Origin: Bacillota bacterium | Lineage (GTDB): Bacteria; Bacillota; Clostridia; Lachnospirales; Lachnospiraceae | Length of the DNA: 64,000 bases | Reading direction: 5' to 3' | Assembly: GCA_023443225.1 (NCBI GenBank) | Contig: JAEZVF010000118.1 | Span: 7,521 to 71,520 of the forward strand | In this document: positions 8,475 through 16,318 of the stretch, one piece after another | Layout of the letters: the number at the start of each line of letters is the position of its first letter | Numbering within the stretch: position 1 is the stretch's first letter | Translations under genes and position numbers: made by a program | Notes under the pieces: generated by a model | Told to the model about the DNA's origin: nothing | Databases searched by the model: none | What the model saw: only the letters and a program-made list of their open reading frames with translations

Positions 8475-9923
8475 ATGAAACCATCAGGAGTTGGTGGACA
8501 GGCAGTAATAGAAGGCGTAATGATGAGAAATAAGGATATATATGCTACTGCCGTAAGAAAACCAGATAATGAAATTGCAATTGAAAAATCTACTTATATT
8601 AGCATAGCAGAGAAAATCAAACTGTTTAAACTGCCGATATTTAGGGGAATGTTGGCATTTATGGAATCTTTTATTATTGGAACAAAAACCTTAACTTTTT
8701 CCTCAAGTTTTTTTGAAGATGAGGAAGAAGTAAAGCCAACGAAAGTAGAAAGTGCATTACAGGGTATATTTAAGGAGAAAGCAGAAGCTGTGGTAACGGG
8801 TATCACGTTTGTTATATCCATACTTCTTGCAATAGGAATTTTTATTGTCCTTCCAGGTTTTGTTGCTAATTATATGGAAAAACTGATAGACTCAAATATT
8901 ATACTTACATTAATTGAAGGATTGATCCGTATTTTAATTTTTATTGCTTACGTAATTGTCATATCGCAAATTAAAGATATAAAAAGGATGTTCATGTATC
9001 ATGGAGCAGAACATAAAACTATTAATTGTATTGAAAATGGATTTGAATTAACCGTTGAAAATGTGAGATGGCAGTCAAAACAACATAAAAGATGTGGAAC
9101 AAGCTTTTTGTTTATTGTTATGTTTGTAAGTATCATTTTCTTTATTTTTATCAGAGTTGAGCAGGAATGGCTACGTTATCTAATCCGTATATTACTGATT
9201 CCTATTATCGCCGGGGTATCTTATGAGTTTATCCGTTTTGCAGGGAGAAGCAATTCTGTAGTTGGAAACATTTTAAGTAAACCAGGCTTATGGATGCAGA
9301 GATTAACTACAAAAGAACCGGATGACGCAATGATAGAAGTTGCAATCCAATCTGTTGAAGCTGTTTTTGATTGGAAAGGGTTTATAGATACAAGCAAAAG
9401 CACAAAGAAGGCTTCCAAAAATAAAAATTCGTCGTCAAATAGTAAGAATAACAGTAAGAATAATTCTTTAAAGAATAGTACCGATAAAAATACAGGTAAG
9501 ACAAGTTCCAAAAAGGCTACTGCTATCAAGGCGTCTGAAGTAAAAGAAACGGAAGACAAAGTTACAACAAGGAAAAGAAATTCTGGCAAAAACAGTAATA
9601 GTGTTGAACCAACTATGGCTAAGAATCAGAAAATAGACAACAATCAGGAAGAATCGATAATTGAACAAGATGTTACAAGCGCCTTGGATATTGATGCAAG
9701 TGCTGTAATTGACAGGGAATCCAAGAAACAAACAAAAAAACCTTCCAGTAGAAAACAATCTGGGAATGATAAAGAAAAGGCAAAAGTAGAAATTGCAATA
9801 ACAATGGAAAAAGCTTCGGATGTTAGGTCAAAAGACATCTTTGATGATGAAGAAGACGATGAAATATTAAGAGCTTTAGACCGTTATCTGATAGAAAAAG
9901 AGAATGCTACAGACAAGGAATGA
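8475..9923 (+). CDS. DUF1385 (YqhQ-like) membrane protein with disordered tail
   Basis: The first 300 residues are the DUF1385 membrane family: GGQAVIEGVMMRN at the N terminus, a hydrophobic segment pair near residues 100-170, the family motif YHGAEHKTINCIE, RCGTSFLF, and two more membrane segments. The function of this family is not established. Residues 310-460 are a Lys/Ser/Asn-rich low-complexity tail (about 150 residues beyond the usual family length), ending in an acidic DIFDDEEDDEILRALDRY helix. ATG 8475 is preferred because the product then begins like known members; ATG 8463 abuts GAGAGG and has no spacer. It overlaps prmC by four bases, so the two are translationally coupled. Confidence 0.85.
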   Translation: MKPSGVGGQAVIEGVMMRNKDIYATAVRKPDNEIAIEKSTYISIAEKIKLFKLPIFRGMLAFMESFIIGTKTLTFSSSFFEDEEEVKPTKVESALQGIFKEKAEAVVTGITFVISILLAIGIFIVLPGFVANYMEKLIDSNIILTLIEGLIRILIFIAYVIVISQIKDIKRMFMYHGAEHKTINCIENGFELTVENVRWQSKQHKRCGTSFLFIVMFVSIIFFIFIRVEQEWLRYLIRILLIPIIAGVSYEFIRFAGRSNSVVGNILSKPGLWMQRLTTKEPDDAMIEVAIQSVEAVFDWKGFIDTSKSTKKASKNKNSSSNSKNNSKNNSLKNSTDKNTGKTSSKKATAIKASEVKETEDKVTTRKRNSGKNSNSVEPTMAKNQKIDNNQEESIIEQDVTSALDIDASAVIDRESKKQTKKPSSRKQSGNDKEKAKVEIAITMEKASDVRSKDIFDDEEDDEILRALDRYLIEKENATDKE

Positions 9924-10780
9924 ATAAAATGAAAACGTTAGAGGATGCATTAAAAGCAGGAAGGGAACTGCTGAAAGAGAAGAATATAGCTGATGGTGAT
10001 CTTGATGCATGGTATTTGTTGTCTTATAGCTTTCAGATAAGCCGGGCAGAATACCTACTACATCCGATAACGACGATCTCTACCGAACAATATAATCATT
10101 ATATAGAACTTATTAGAAAGCGAAGTAATCATTATCCGCTTCAATATATTATCGGTGAACAGGAATTTATGGGTCTAACTTTTCATGTATCTGAGGAAGT
10201 ATTGATTCCCAGGCAGGATACAGAAATATTGGTTGAAGAGGTTTTGAAAGTTGCAAAAGGAAAAGAAGTACTGGATATGTGTACCGGTTCTGGCTGCATC
10301 ATTATAAGTCTTGCAAAATTAGGAGATATTAAAAGAGCAGTTGCTGTGGATATATCTGAAGGAGCGCTGGCAATTGCAAAGCGTAATGCAGCTGATTTGC
10401 GTGCAAATGTAGAATTTATACAAAGTGACCTATATTCGCATGTGGATGAAAAGTTTGACATCATCGTGTCAAATCCACCTTATATTCCTTCAAATGAAAT
10501 ATCGGTATTGATGAATGAAGTAAAGAATCATGAACCTAGAATTGCATTAGATGGTAAATCCGATGGTTTATACTTTTATCAGAGTATTATCAAAGGCCTA
10601 AGTCGTTATTTAAAACAGGGGGGCTATGTCTTTTTTGAGATTGGGTATAATCAAGGCAGAGAAGTATGCGAATTATTAGCAGAAAAAGGGATTACAGATA
10701 TCAAAATACGGAAAGACCTAGCCGGTCTAGATCGTATAGTGAGCGGCAGATATATGAAAGCCACAGGGCCATTTACTTAG
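9920..10780 (+). CDS. prmC: Peptide chain release factor N5-glutamine methyltransferase
   Basis: PrmC (HemK) methylates the Gln of the GGQ motif in release factors 1 and 2. The 286-residue protein has an N-terminal helical substrate domain and a Rossmann SAM domain: the linker motif LIPRQDTEILVEEVL, the glycine-rich motif I VLDMCTGSGCIIISLA, and the catalytic NPPYIP near residue 190. Its start ATG overlaps the stop of the DUF1385 gene (ATGA). Its substrate RF1 is encoded directly downstream, the common Firmicute arrangement. Confidence 0.96.
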   Translation: MNKMKTLEDALKAGRELLKEKNIADGDLDAWYLLSYSFQISRAEYLLHPITTISTEQYNHYIELIRKRSNHYPLQYIIGEQEFMGLTFHVSEEVLIPRQDTEILVEEVLKVAKGKEVLDMCTGSGCIIISLAKLGDIKRAVAVDISEGALAIAKRNAADLRANVEFIQSDLYSHVDEKFDIIVSNPPYIPSNEISVLMNEVKNHEPRIALDGKSDGLYFYQSIIKGLSRYLKQGGYVFFEIGYNQGREVCELLAEKGITDIKIRKDLAGLDRIVSGRYMKATGPFT

Positions 10781-10825
10781 CGGTTTAGTCTAGTGTTTTA
10801 TTAAATGAAATGGAGGAAAAGATAA

Positions 10826-11896
10826 ATGTTTGATAAATTAGAGGATCTATTAATAAGATTCCAGGAAATATTAGATGAATTGAATGATCCGAATGTTGTA
10901 AACGACCAGGATAGATTCCGAAAGCTTATGAAGGAACAAAACGATTTGAGTGATATCGTTGAAAAATATAAAGAATATAAAAATACAAAGGCTGGAATTG
11001 AAGACAGTCTAACCATGCTCGAAGAAGAAAACGACGAAGAAATGCGGGAGCTGGCAAAAGAAGAGCTGAACGAATGTAAGCAAAAACTCGAAGTTATTGA
11101 AGGAGAATTAAAAATCTTACTTTTACCAAAAGATCCGAATGATGAAAAAAATGTTATTGTCGAAATTCGAGGCGGAGCTGGTGGTGACGAAGCGGCTCTT
11201 TTTGCAGCGGAATTATATCGAATGTATAGTAAATATGCCGAAGCACAGCATTGGAAAGTAGATTTAATGAATTTAAATGAGAACGGTTTAGGTGGTTTCA
11301 AAGAAGCCGTGTTCATGATCATTGGTAAAGGTGTTTATTCCAAAATGAAATACGAAAGTGGTGTACATCGTGTACAACGAATCCCGGTTACAGAATCTGG
11401 CGGGCGTATTCATACTTCCACTGCAACAGTCGCAATTATGCCTGAAGCAGAAGAAGTCGATGTGTATATTGATATGAACGATTGTAGAATCGATGTATTC
11501 AGGTCTTCTGGTAACGGTGGACAGTGTGTCAATACAACGGACTCTGCGGTACGTCTTACCCACATACCTACCGGTATCGTAATCTCCTGTCAGGATGAAA
11601 AATCCCAGTTAAAGAACAGAGATAAGGCATTAAAAGTATTACGTTCCAAATTATATGAATTAGAGTTAGAAAAGGCTCATAGTGCGGAAGCAGAAGCAAG
11701 AAAGAGCCAAGTTGGTACCGGAGACCGTTCCGAGAAGATTAGAACTTATAACTTCCCGCAAGGACGTGTTACGGATCACAGGATTAAATTAACCATTCAT
11801 AAGCTTGAGGCTACCCTGGACGGAGACCTTGATGAAATCATTGATAGCCTGACAGCAGCCGACCAGGCAGCAAAGCTTGCAAACATGAACGAATAG
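10826..11896 (+). CDS. prfA: Peptide chain release factor 1
   Basis: RF1 ends translation at UAA and UAG. The 356-residue product carries the RF1 codon-recognition tripeptide PVT in RIPVTESGGRIHTSTATV and the peptidyl-hydrolysis motif GGQ in SSGNGGQCVNTTDSAV. The family's long N-terminal helical domain and a C-terminal DRSEKIRTYNFPQGRVTDHR segment are present. ATG follows TGGAGG, 46 bases after prmC. The residue before GGQ is Asn rather than the Ala of E. coli RF1, as in relatives I know. The stop codon lies inside the first 12-bp arm of a palindromic element that fills the next 200 bases. Confidence 0.97.
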   Translation: MFDKLEDLLIRFQEILDELNDPNVVNDQDRFRKLMKEQNDLSDIVEKYKEYKNTKAGIEDSLTMLEEENDEEMRELAKEELNECKQKLEVIEGELKILLLPKDPNDEKNVIVEIRGGAGGDEAALFAAELYRMYSKYAEAQHWKVDLMNLNENGLGGFKEAVFMIIGKGVYSKMKYESGVHRVQRIPVTESGGRIHTSTATVAIMPEAEEVDVYIDMNDCRIDVFRSSGNGGQCVNTTDSAVRLTHIPTGIVISCQDEKSQLKNRDKALKVLRSKLYELELEKAHSAEAEARKSQVGTGDRSEKIRTYNFPQGRVTDHRIKLTIHKLEATLDGDLDEIIDSLTAADQAAKLANMNE

Positions 11897-12090
11897 CGCG
11901 AACGTGCTAGGTGGTAAGAAGAGAGGGTGCAAGTGAACTGGCCCCATAAGTTAGATCTTTTTCTAACTTATGGGGTCTGTTCACTTGTACCCTCTCTTCT
12001 TAGCATCTGGCATGTGAGTCAAACGAACACCGAGAAGTAGCGTAGCGGATTCGAGGTGTTCGTTCGCGCTATTACAAACGTTCGCGCTAT
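11893..12090. repeat. Nested palindromic element between prfA and abrB-like gene
   Basis: ATAGCGCGAACG at 11893-11904 reappears inverted as CGTTCGCGCTAT at 12061-12072 and again at 12079-12090. Inside lie two hairpins: a very long one at 11915-12002 (TAAGAAGAGAGGG against CCCTCTCTTCTTA outside, CCCCATAAGTTAG against CTAACTTATGGGG inside) and AACGAACACC at about 12021 against GGTGTTCGTT at about 12055. It carries no reading frame that I can support. The left arm overlaps the prfA stop codon. It resembles a small non-coding mobile or REP-like unit; the long hairpin may also end prfA transcription. Confidence 0.7.
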
Positions 12091-12103
12091 GTTAAAACTA
12101 CAA

Positions 12104-12132
12104 TTGACATTATTAAACAAAATAAGTATGAT
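12104..12132 (+). promoter_or_regulatory. Sigma-A promoter of the AbrB-like/glycosyltransferase operon
   Basis: TTGACA at 12104-12109 and TATGAT at 12127-12132 are separated by exactly 17 bases. Confidence 0.85.
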
Positions 12133-12155
12133 ATGTATAACAAATCATACTTATT
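12121..12155 (+). promoter_or_regulatory. Operator-like inverted repeat over the -10 box
   Basis: AATAAGTATGAT (12121-12132) is repeated exactly inverted as ATCATACTTATT (12144-12155) across an 11-base spacer. The left arm contains the -10 hexamer and the right arm ends at the ribosome binding site, so a bound repressor would block initiation. The AbrB-like protein encoded next is the obvious candidate for autoregulation (inference). Confidence 0.65.
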
Positions 12156-12168
12156 GGAGGAGAATGAA

Positions 12169-12402
12169 ATGGATATGCCGAAAGGAAAGAATGCCTGGAC
12201 TGTCAAAATCGGTGAAAAGGGGCAATTTGTCATACCGAAAGAAGCTAGAGAGATGTTTGATATCCATCCAGGAGATACCATTTTAGTATTAGGAGATGTA
12301 GACAGAGGACTAGCAATTCCCCCTAAAGCCACAATAAATAAATATATCTCCAAGATTTTTGGAGAAATATCGATGGAAGATCAGGAGGAGTCACATGAGT
12401 AA
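12169..12402 (+). CDS. AbrB/MazE-fold transcriptional regulator (SpoVT-AbrB domain)
   Basis: A 77-residue protein whose residues 8-50 form a swapped-hairpin AbrB domain: WTVKIGEKGQFVIPKEAREM followed by FDIHPGDTILVLGD. Such dimers bind DNA at AT-rich operators. ATG 12169 is chosen because GGAGGAG ends six bases upstream; the frame opens earlier but that part encodes the operator repeat. The last eight bases overlap the glycosyltransferase start, so the two are translated as a pair. The C-terminal tail (about residues 55-77) has no recognised domain. The strong promoter with an overlapping inverted repeat suggests self-repression. An antitoxin role is less likely, as no toxin follows. Confidence 0.85.
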   Translation: MDMPKGKNAWTVKIGEKGQFVIPKEAREMFDIHPGDTILVLGDVDRGLAIPPKATINKYISKIFGEISMEDQEESHE

Positions 12403-13567
12403 AATTGTATTCTTTTGTATTCCTGCACATGGACATACCAATCCTACTCTAGGGGTGGTTCGTGAATTAGTGGATCGAGGACACGAAGTCTGGTACTATT
12501 CTTATCATTCTTTTCGAGAAAAAATTGAATCTGTAGGAGCGAAGTTTGTTTCTTGCGATGATTATGATGTTGAAAAGAACCTAGATCCCAAGGATACGAC
12601 TAGAGTTGGCAAGGATATGGCGTTTTCAATACAAATATTAGTGGATACTACATTAGCACTAGATGATATGGTTTGTAAAGACATGGAGCATTTGCAACCA
12701 GACTGTATAGTAGCAGATTCTATGGCGGTATGGGGAAAAGCAGTTGCATTAAAATTAAATATTCCATTTGTATCATCAACTACTACTTTTGCATTCAACC
12801 AACATTCAGCTAAAATTATGAAGCAGAGTGTAAGGCAAGTGCTAGCCATGGTATTTTCTATGCCTCAAATTAATAAGAATATAAAACGATTACAGGCGAG
12901 TGGTTATCCTATCAAAAGCTTTTTGGATATTATTAAAAATGATGAGCAAACAAATACAATTGTATATACATCTCCAGAATTTCAACCATGTACAGATACT
13001 TTTTCTGAAAAGTATGCTTTTGTGGGACCATCTATCCGACCTGCATCCTGTCATATTGAAAAAGAAAAAGAGAAGCTAGTTTATATATCCATGGGAACTG
13101 TAAATAATGACATGCTTAAGTTTTATAAAAGTTGTATTTCTGCACTTAGCGATACGGATTATCAAGTTATTATGTCAGTTGGAGAATTAGTGGATATAGA
13201 GAGCTTAGGGCATTTGCCAGCAAACATTTCTGTTTTTAGACATGTAGATCAGATAGCTGTGCTTATGCAGGCGGATGTATTTCTATCTCACTGTGGAATG
13301 AATAGTGTGAATGAAAGCTTGTATTATCAAGTACCCTTAATTATGTATCCACAAACATCCGAACAAGGTGGGGTTTCCACAAGAGTTTCTCAATTAGGGG
13401 CAGGGATTCAATTAGAAAAAAACAGTCCGCTGGCGATTCGTGAAGCTGTAGAACAGGTATTTGAAAATCCATCCTATCGTGAAAATGCCACTATCATATC
13501 AGATGGATTTAAAAAGTGTGCTGGGGCAAAGGACGCTGCTGATAAGATTTTGCAAGTATGTAAATGA
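12395..13567 (+). CDS. GT1-family (MGT/YjiC-like) glycosyltransferase
   Basis: A 390-residue GT-B fold transferase of the UDP-glycosyltransferase/macrolide glycosyltransferase group. The N-terminal FFCIPAHGHTNPTLGVVREL is the acceptor-domain signature with the catalytic His. The C-terminal donor domain carries VFLSHCGMNSVNESLYYQVP and PQTSEQ, the nucleotide-sugar binding motif. No signal peptide or membrane segment is present, so it acts in the cytosol. Relatives inactivate macrolides or glycosylate lipids or small molecules; the acceptor here cannot be told. ATG 12395 follows AGGAGGAG and overlaps the regulator gene by eight bases, so expression is tied to the AbrB-like protein. Confidence 0.88.
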   Translation: MSKIVFFCIPAHGHTNPTLGVVRELVDRGHEVWYYSYHSFREKIESVGAKFVSCDDYDVEKNLDPKDTTRVGKDMAFSIQILVDTTLALDDMVCKDMEHLQPDCIVADSMAVWGKAVALKLNIPFVSSTTTFAFNQHSAKIMKQSVRQVLAMVFSMPQINKNIKRLQASGYPIKSFLDIIKNDEQTNTIVYTSPEFQPCTDTFSEKYAFVGPSIRPASCHIEKEKEKLVYISMGTVNNDMLKFYKSCISALSDTDYQVIMSVGELVDIESLGHLPANISVFRHVDQIAVLMQADVFLSHCGMNSVNESLYYQVPLIMYPQTSEQGGVSTRVSQLGAGIQLEKNSPLAIREAVEQVFENPSYRENATIISDGFKKCAGAKDAADKILQVCK

Positions 13568-13662
13568 CTCATGATTCATGATTAAATGATTTTCAAAAGC
13601 ACAATAAATATCAAGCTTAAATAGTGAAATCGTGATAAGCTGAAAAGGAGGAGTGAAATACA

Positions 13663-14001
13663 TTGTCAGAAAAAACGATTCATAATATGATAGATTGGGT
13701 AGAAGAAAATATAGAAGAATCCCCAACATTAGAAGCGATGGCTAGACATGTTGGTTATTCCTCTTTTTATTGTTCAGTTAAATTTCATGAAGCTGTTGGG
13801 GTATCCTTTAAAGAGTATCTCCAACATCGTAAGCTGAATTTAGCCGTCAGGGAATTAATTACTACAAAGAAACGTATCCTGGATATTGCTGTTCAATATG
13901 GATTCTCTTCAAATGAATCTTTTACCAGGGCATTTTCTAAGATATACGGGTACTCTCCCCAGCAGTACCGAAAAATATATTATAGTATTAATACAAATTG
14001 A
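13663..14001 (+). CDS. AraC-family regulator consisting of the DNA-binding domain only
   Basis: The 112-residue protein is little more than the double helix-turn-helix of AraC/XylS proteins: first helix-turn-helix around LEAMARHVGYSSFYCSVKF, second around ILDIAVQYGFSSNESFTRAF, and the closing YGYSPQQYRK signature. It lacks the effector-binding domain, so it resembles MarA/SoxS-type single-domain activators. Start is TTG 13663 behind AAGGAGGAG with a nine-base spacer. It lies between the glycosyltransferase and map; an effect on the upstream operon is possible but unproven. Confidence 0.9.
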   Translation: MSEKTIHNMIDWVEENIEESPTLEAMARHVGYSSFYCSVKFHEAVGVSFKEYLQHRKLNLAVRELITTKKRILDIAVQYGFSSNESFTRAFSKIYGYSPQQYRKIYYSINTN

Positions 14002-14039
14002 TGATGGTTGGCTTTCGTTAGAAAGGAGCTTTTGTTATT

Positions 14040-14906
14040 ATGGTAAATCGGAATGAAGAATGTTGGTGCAAAAGTGGGAAGAAGTATAAATACTGTCATC
14101 TATCCACGGATGAAAAGATTGCAGAGTATAAGAACAAGGGGTACGTCGTACCAAACAGAAAGATAATAAAAAATATAGAACAGATTGCCGGAATCAGGGA
14201 AAGTGGCAGAGTAAACACCTTAATATTAGATGAGATCAGTAGTCGCATGACTGCTGGAATATCAACGGAAGATATTAATCGATATGTTCACGAAAAGACC
14301 ATTCAGCTTGGAGGTCTTCCTGCTACACTTGGATATGACGGATATCCCAAAAGCGTATGTATCTCTGTAAATGAAGAAGTATGTCATGGGATACCGACCG
14401 AAGATAGATTTCTACAAAACGGAGACATTGTAAATGTCGATGTTTCTACCATTTATAATGGATATTATGGAGATTCTTCTAGAATGTTTTGTATTGGCAA
14501 TGTTTCACCTGAACGAAGGAATTTGGTTGATGTTGCAAAGCAAGCCATTGAGGTTGGATTAAGATATGTGAAGCCATGGAATACCTTAGGGGATATGGGA
14601 CAGGCAATTCATGATTTTGTGAAAACAAATGGCTACTCTGTTGTGTATGCGGTTGGAGGACATGGCATTGGACTGGAATTTCACGAAGAACCATATGTGA
14701 GTTATGTATCTAGGAAACATACAGAGATGTTAATGGTTCCAGGTATGATATTTACCATCGAGCCCATGATTAATCAAGGTCTTCCCGATGTATTTACAGA
14801 TGAGAAAAACGGCTGGACAATTTACACACAAGATGGTTCTGACTCTGCACAATGGGAAGTGATGGTTTTGGTTACGAACAATGGTTATGAAGTATTGTCC
14901 CACTAA
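14040..14906 (+). CDS. map: Methionine aminopeptidase with N-terminal SEC-C zinc motif
   Basis: Removes initiator methionine from nascent proteins. The first 25 residues (ECWCKSGKKYKYCH) form a SEC-C zinc motif, known from a subset of type I enzymes and likely to help ribosome contact. The catalytic pita-bread domain shows the metal ligands in order: Asp in NVDVSTIYNGYYGDSSRMF (two), His in GGHGIGLEFHEEP, Glu in MIFTIEPMIN and Glu in QWEVMVLV. The length of 288 fits a SEC-C-bearing enzyme. This is a stand-alone copy, not in the ribosomal protein operon, so a second map elsewhere is likely. Confidence 0.94.
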   Translation: MVNRNEECWCKSGKKYKYCHLSTDEKIAEYKNKGYVVPNRKIIKNIEQIAGIRESGRVNTLILDEISSRMTAGISTEDINRYVHEKTIQLGGLPATLGYDGYPKSVCISVNEEVCHGIPTEDRFLQNGDIVNVDVSTIYNGYYGDSSRMFCIGNVSPERRNLVDVAKQAIEVGLRYVKPWNTLGDMGQAIHDFVKTNGYSVVYAVGGHGIGLEFHEEPYVSYVSRKHTEMLMVPGMIFTIEPMINQGLPDVFTDEKNGWTIYTQDGSDSAQWEVMVLVTNNGYEVLSH

Positions 14907-14994
14907 TATTTGTTTTCAGTGGATTTTCTATGGTTTGTTTGGTAAAATAAAGACAATCAGAGTAGGCATAAAATGAATAGGTAGGAAAACTTAT

Positions 14995-15780
14995 ATGATA
15001 AGCAGTACATCGAATGCGCAAATCAAAAATTTGATACATTTACAAAAGAAAGCAAAAACTAGAGAAGAGCAAGGGGCATTTGTTATTGAAGGAATTAAAA
15101 TGTACGAAGAATCCAGAGATGGTGGTTATCTCATCAAAGCATATATTTCAGAAAGTCTGTATGCTGAAAAACGGTTAATGGGTAACCGATTCTTTGCAGA
15201 TTATCCTTATGAAGTTGTTCAGGATTCTGTGCTAAAAGAAGTTTCCGAGACTCTGACTCCTCAAGGGATTATGGCTATTGTTAAGAAACCGGAATATGAC
15301 CTTAATAGCATTATTACAGAGAAAGATGTTAATCTTATTTTGCTTGAAGATATACGTGACCCAGGAAATCTCGGTACTATAGTAAGAACTGCAGAAGGTG
15401 CGGGGGTAACTGGAATCATACTAAGCAAGTCGTCAGTTGATATGTATAATCCAAAAGTTATACGATCAACCATGGGTGCGATATACCGGATGCCGTTTGT
15501 TTATGCAGATGATTTTGCTGAAGTACTACGACGAATAAAAAAGAACAATATTAAGATATATGCAGCCCATCTGGCAGCGGCCTCTGTTTATGATGAAGAG
15601 AATTATCAGGGGAAATGTGCTATCATGATTGGTAATGAAGCAAATGGATTAAGTGATGAAGCAGTAGCATTATCAGATAGTTGCATTAAAATTCCTATGA
15701 CTGGAAGGGTAGAATCTTTAAATGCTGCAATTGCAGCAGCTATCTTAATGTATGAGGTATATAGGCAAAAAAGAAAATGA
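14995..15780 (+). CDS. SpoU/TrmH-family RNA 2'-O-methyltransferase
   Basis: A 261-residue SPOUT enzyme that methylates ribose 2'-OH in rRNA or tRNA. The N-terminal domain (KAKTREEQGAFVIEGIKMYEE) resembles the SpoU substrate-binding domain of B. subtilis YsgA. The knotted SAM domain shows motif 1 LEDIRDPGNLGTIVRTAEGA, motif 2 IMIGNEANGLSDEA and motif 3 IPMTGRVESLNAAIAAAI. The target nucleotide cannot be read from the sequence; an RlmB- or TrmH-like role is possible. Monocistronic, beginning at ATG about 90 bases after map. Confidence 0.9.
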   Translation: MISSTSNAQIKNLIHLQKKAKTREEQGAFVIEGIKMYEESRDGGYLIKAYISESLYAEKRLMGNRFFADYPYEVVQDSVLKEVSETLTPQGIMAIVKKPEYDLNSIITEKDVNLILLEDIRDPGNLGTIVRTAEGAGVTGIILSKSSVDMYNPKVIRSTMGAIYRMPFVYADDFAEVLRRIKKNNIKIYAAHLAAASVYDEENYQGKCAIMIGNEANGLSDEAVALSDSCIKIPMTGRVESLNAAIAAAILMYEVYRQKRK

Positions 15781-15811
15781 ATTAGAATATGATTAGATGT
15801 TAAAAATCTAC

Positions 15812-15840
15812 TTGTAAATTAATGTGACATGAAGTAAAAT
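15812..15840 (+). promoter_or_regulatory. Candidate promoter of the NfeD/SPFH operon
   Basis: TTGTAA and TAAAAT with 17-base spacing, about 35 bases before the nfeD-like start. Confidence 0.6.
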
Positions 15841-15874
15841 CATGTTAGCAGTATTATGAAAGGGGGGTGTAAAT

Positions 15875-16318
15875 ATGAACTCAATTTATTGGCTTATTGC
15901 ACTTGCCGTTTTATTGATAATTGAAATAATTACCTTAGGGCTAACAACTATATGGTTTGCCGGTGGTGCCTTAGTAGCATTTCTATTATCCTTGGTTTCG
16001 GATAACCTAATAATGGAGTTAGCAGTGTTTTTAACTATTTCATTGGCCCTATTAATCTTTACACGGCCGATAGCTGCAAAGTATTTTAACAAAGAGCGTG
16101 TGAAAACAAACTGTGACCTGCTGATTGGTAAAGAAGCCAAAGTAACAAAGAAAATTGATAATTTTAATTCAACCGGACAGGTGAGTATTGACGGTCAGGA
16201 ATGGACTGCAAGATCTTTGAAAGATGAGAATATCATTGAACCGGGAAAGCGTGTTGTTATAAGAGAAATCTCAGGAATTAAATTAATTGTTGATATTGAA
16301 GTGGAGGATTCATTATGA
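15875..16318 (+). CDS. NfeD-like membrane protein
   Basis: A 147-residue short NfeD (NfeD1b type). Three hydrophobic segments occupy residues 3-70, then a soluble C-terminal OB-fold domain (LIGKEAKVTKKI to IIEPGKRVVIREI). Such proteins pair with SPFH/stomatin partners in membrane microdomains and are thought to support quality control. The stop overlaps the start of the SPFH gene (ATGA), the conserved pairing that supports this call. Confidence 0.88.
   Translation: MNSIYWLIALAVLLIIEIITLGLTTIWFAGGALVAFLLSLVSDNLIMELAVFLTISLALLIFTRPIAAKYFNKERVKTNCDLLIGKEAKVTKKIDNFNSTGQVSIDGQEWTARSLKDENIIEPGKRVVIREISGIKLIVDIEVEDSL

Noticed and set aside
9221..9838. Minus-strand frames opposite the DUF1385 tail
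   Set aside because: They are complements of the low-complexity Lys/Ser/Asn codons and encode Phe/Leu-rich nonsense.
12169..12402. Antitoxin of a toxin-antitoxin pair
   Set aside because: The downstream partner is a 390-residue glycosyltransferase, not a small toxin; the AbrB fold alone does not prove an antitoxin.
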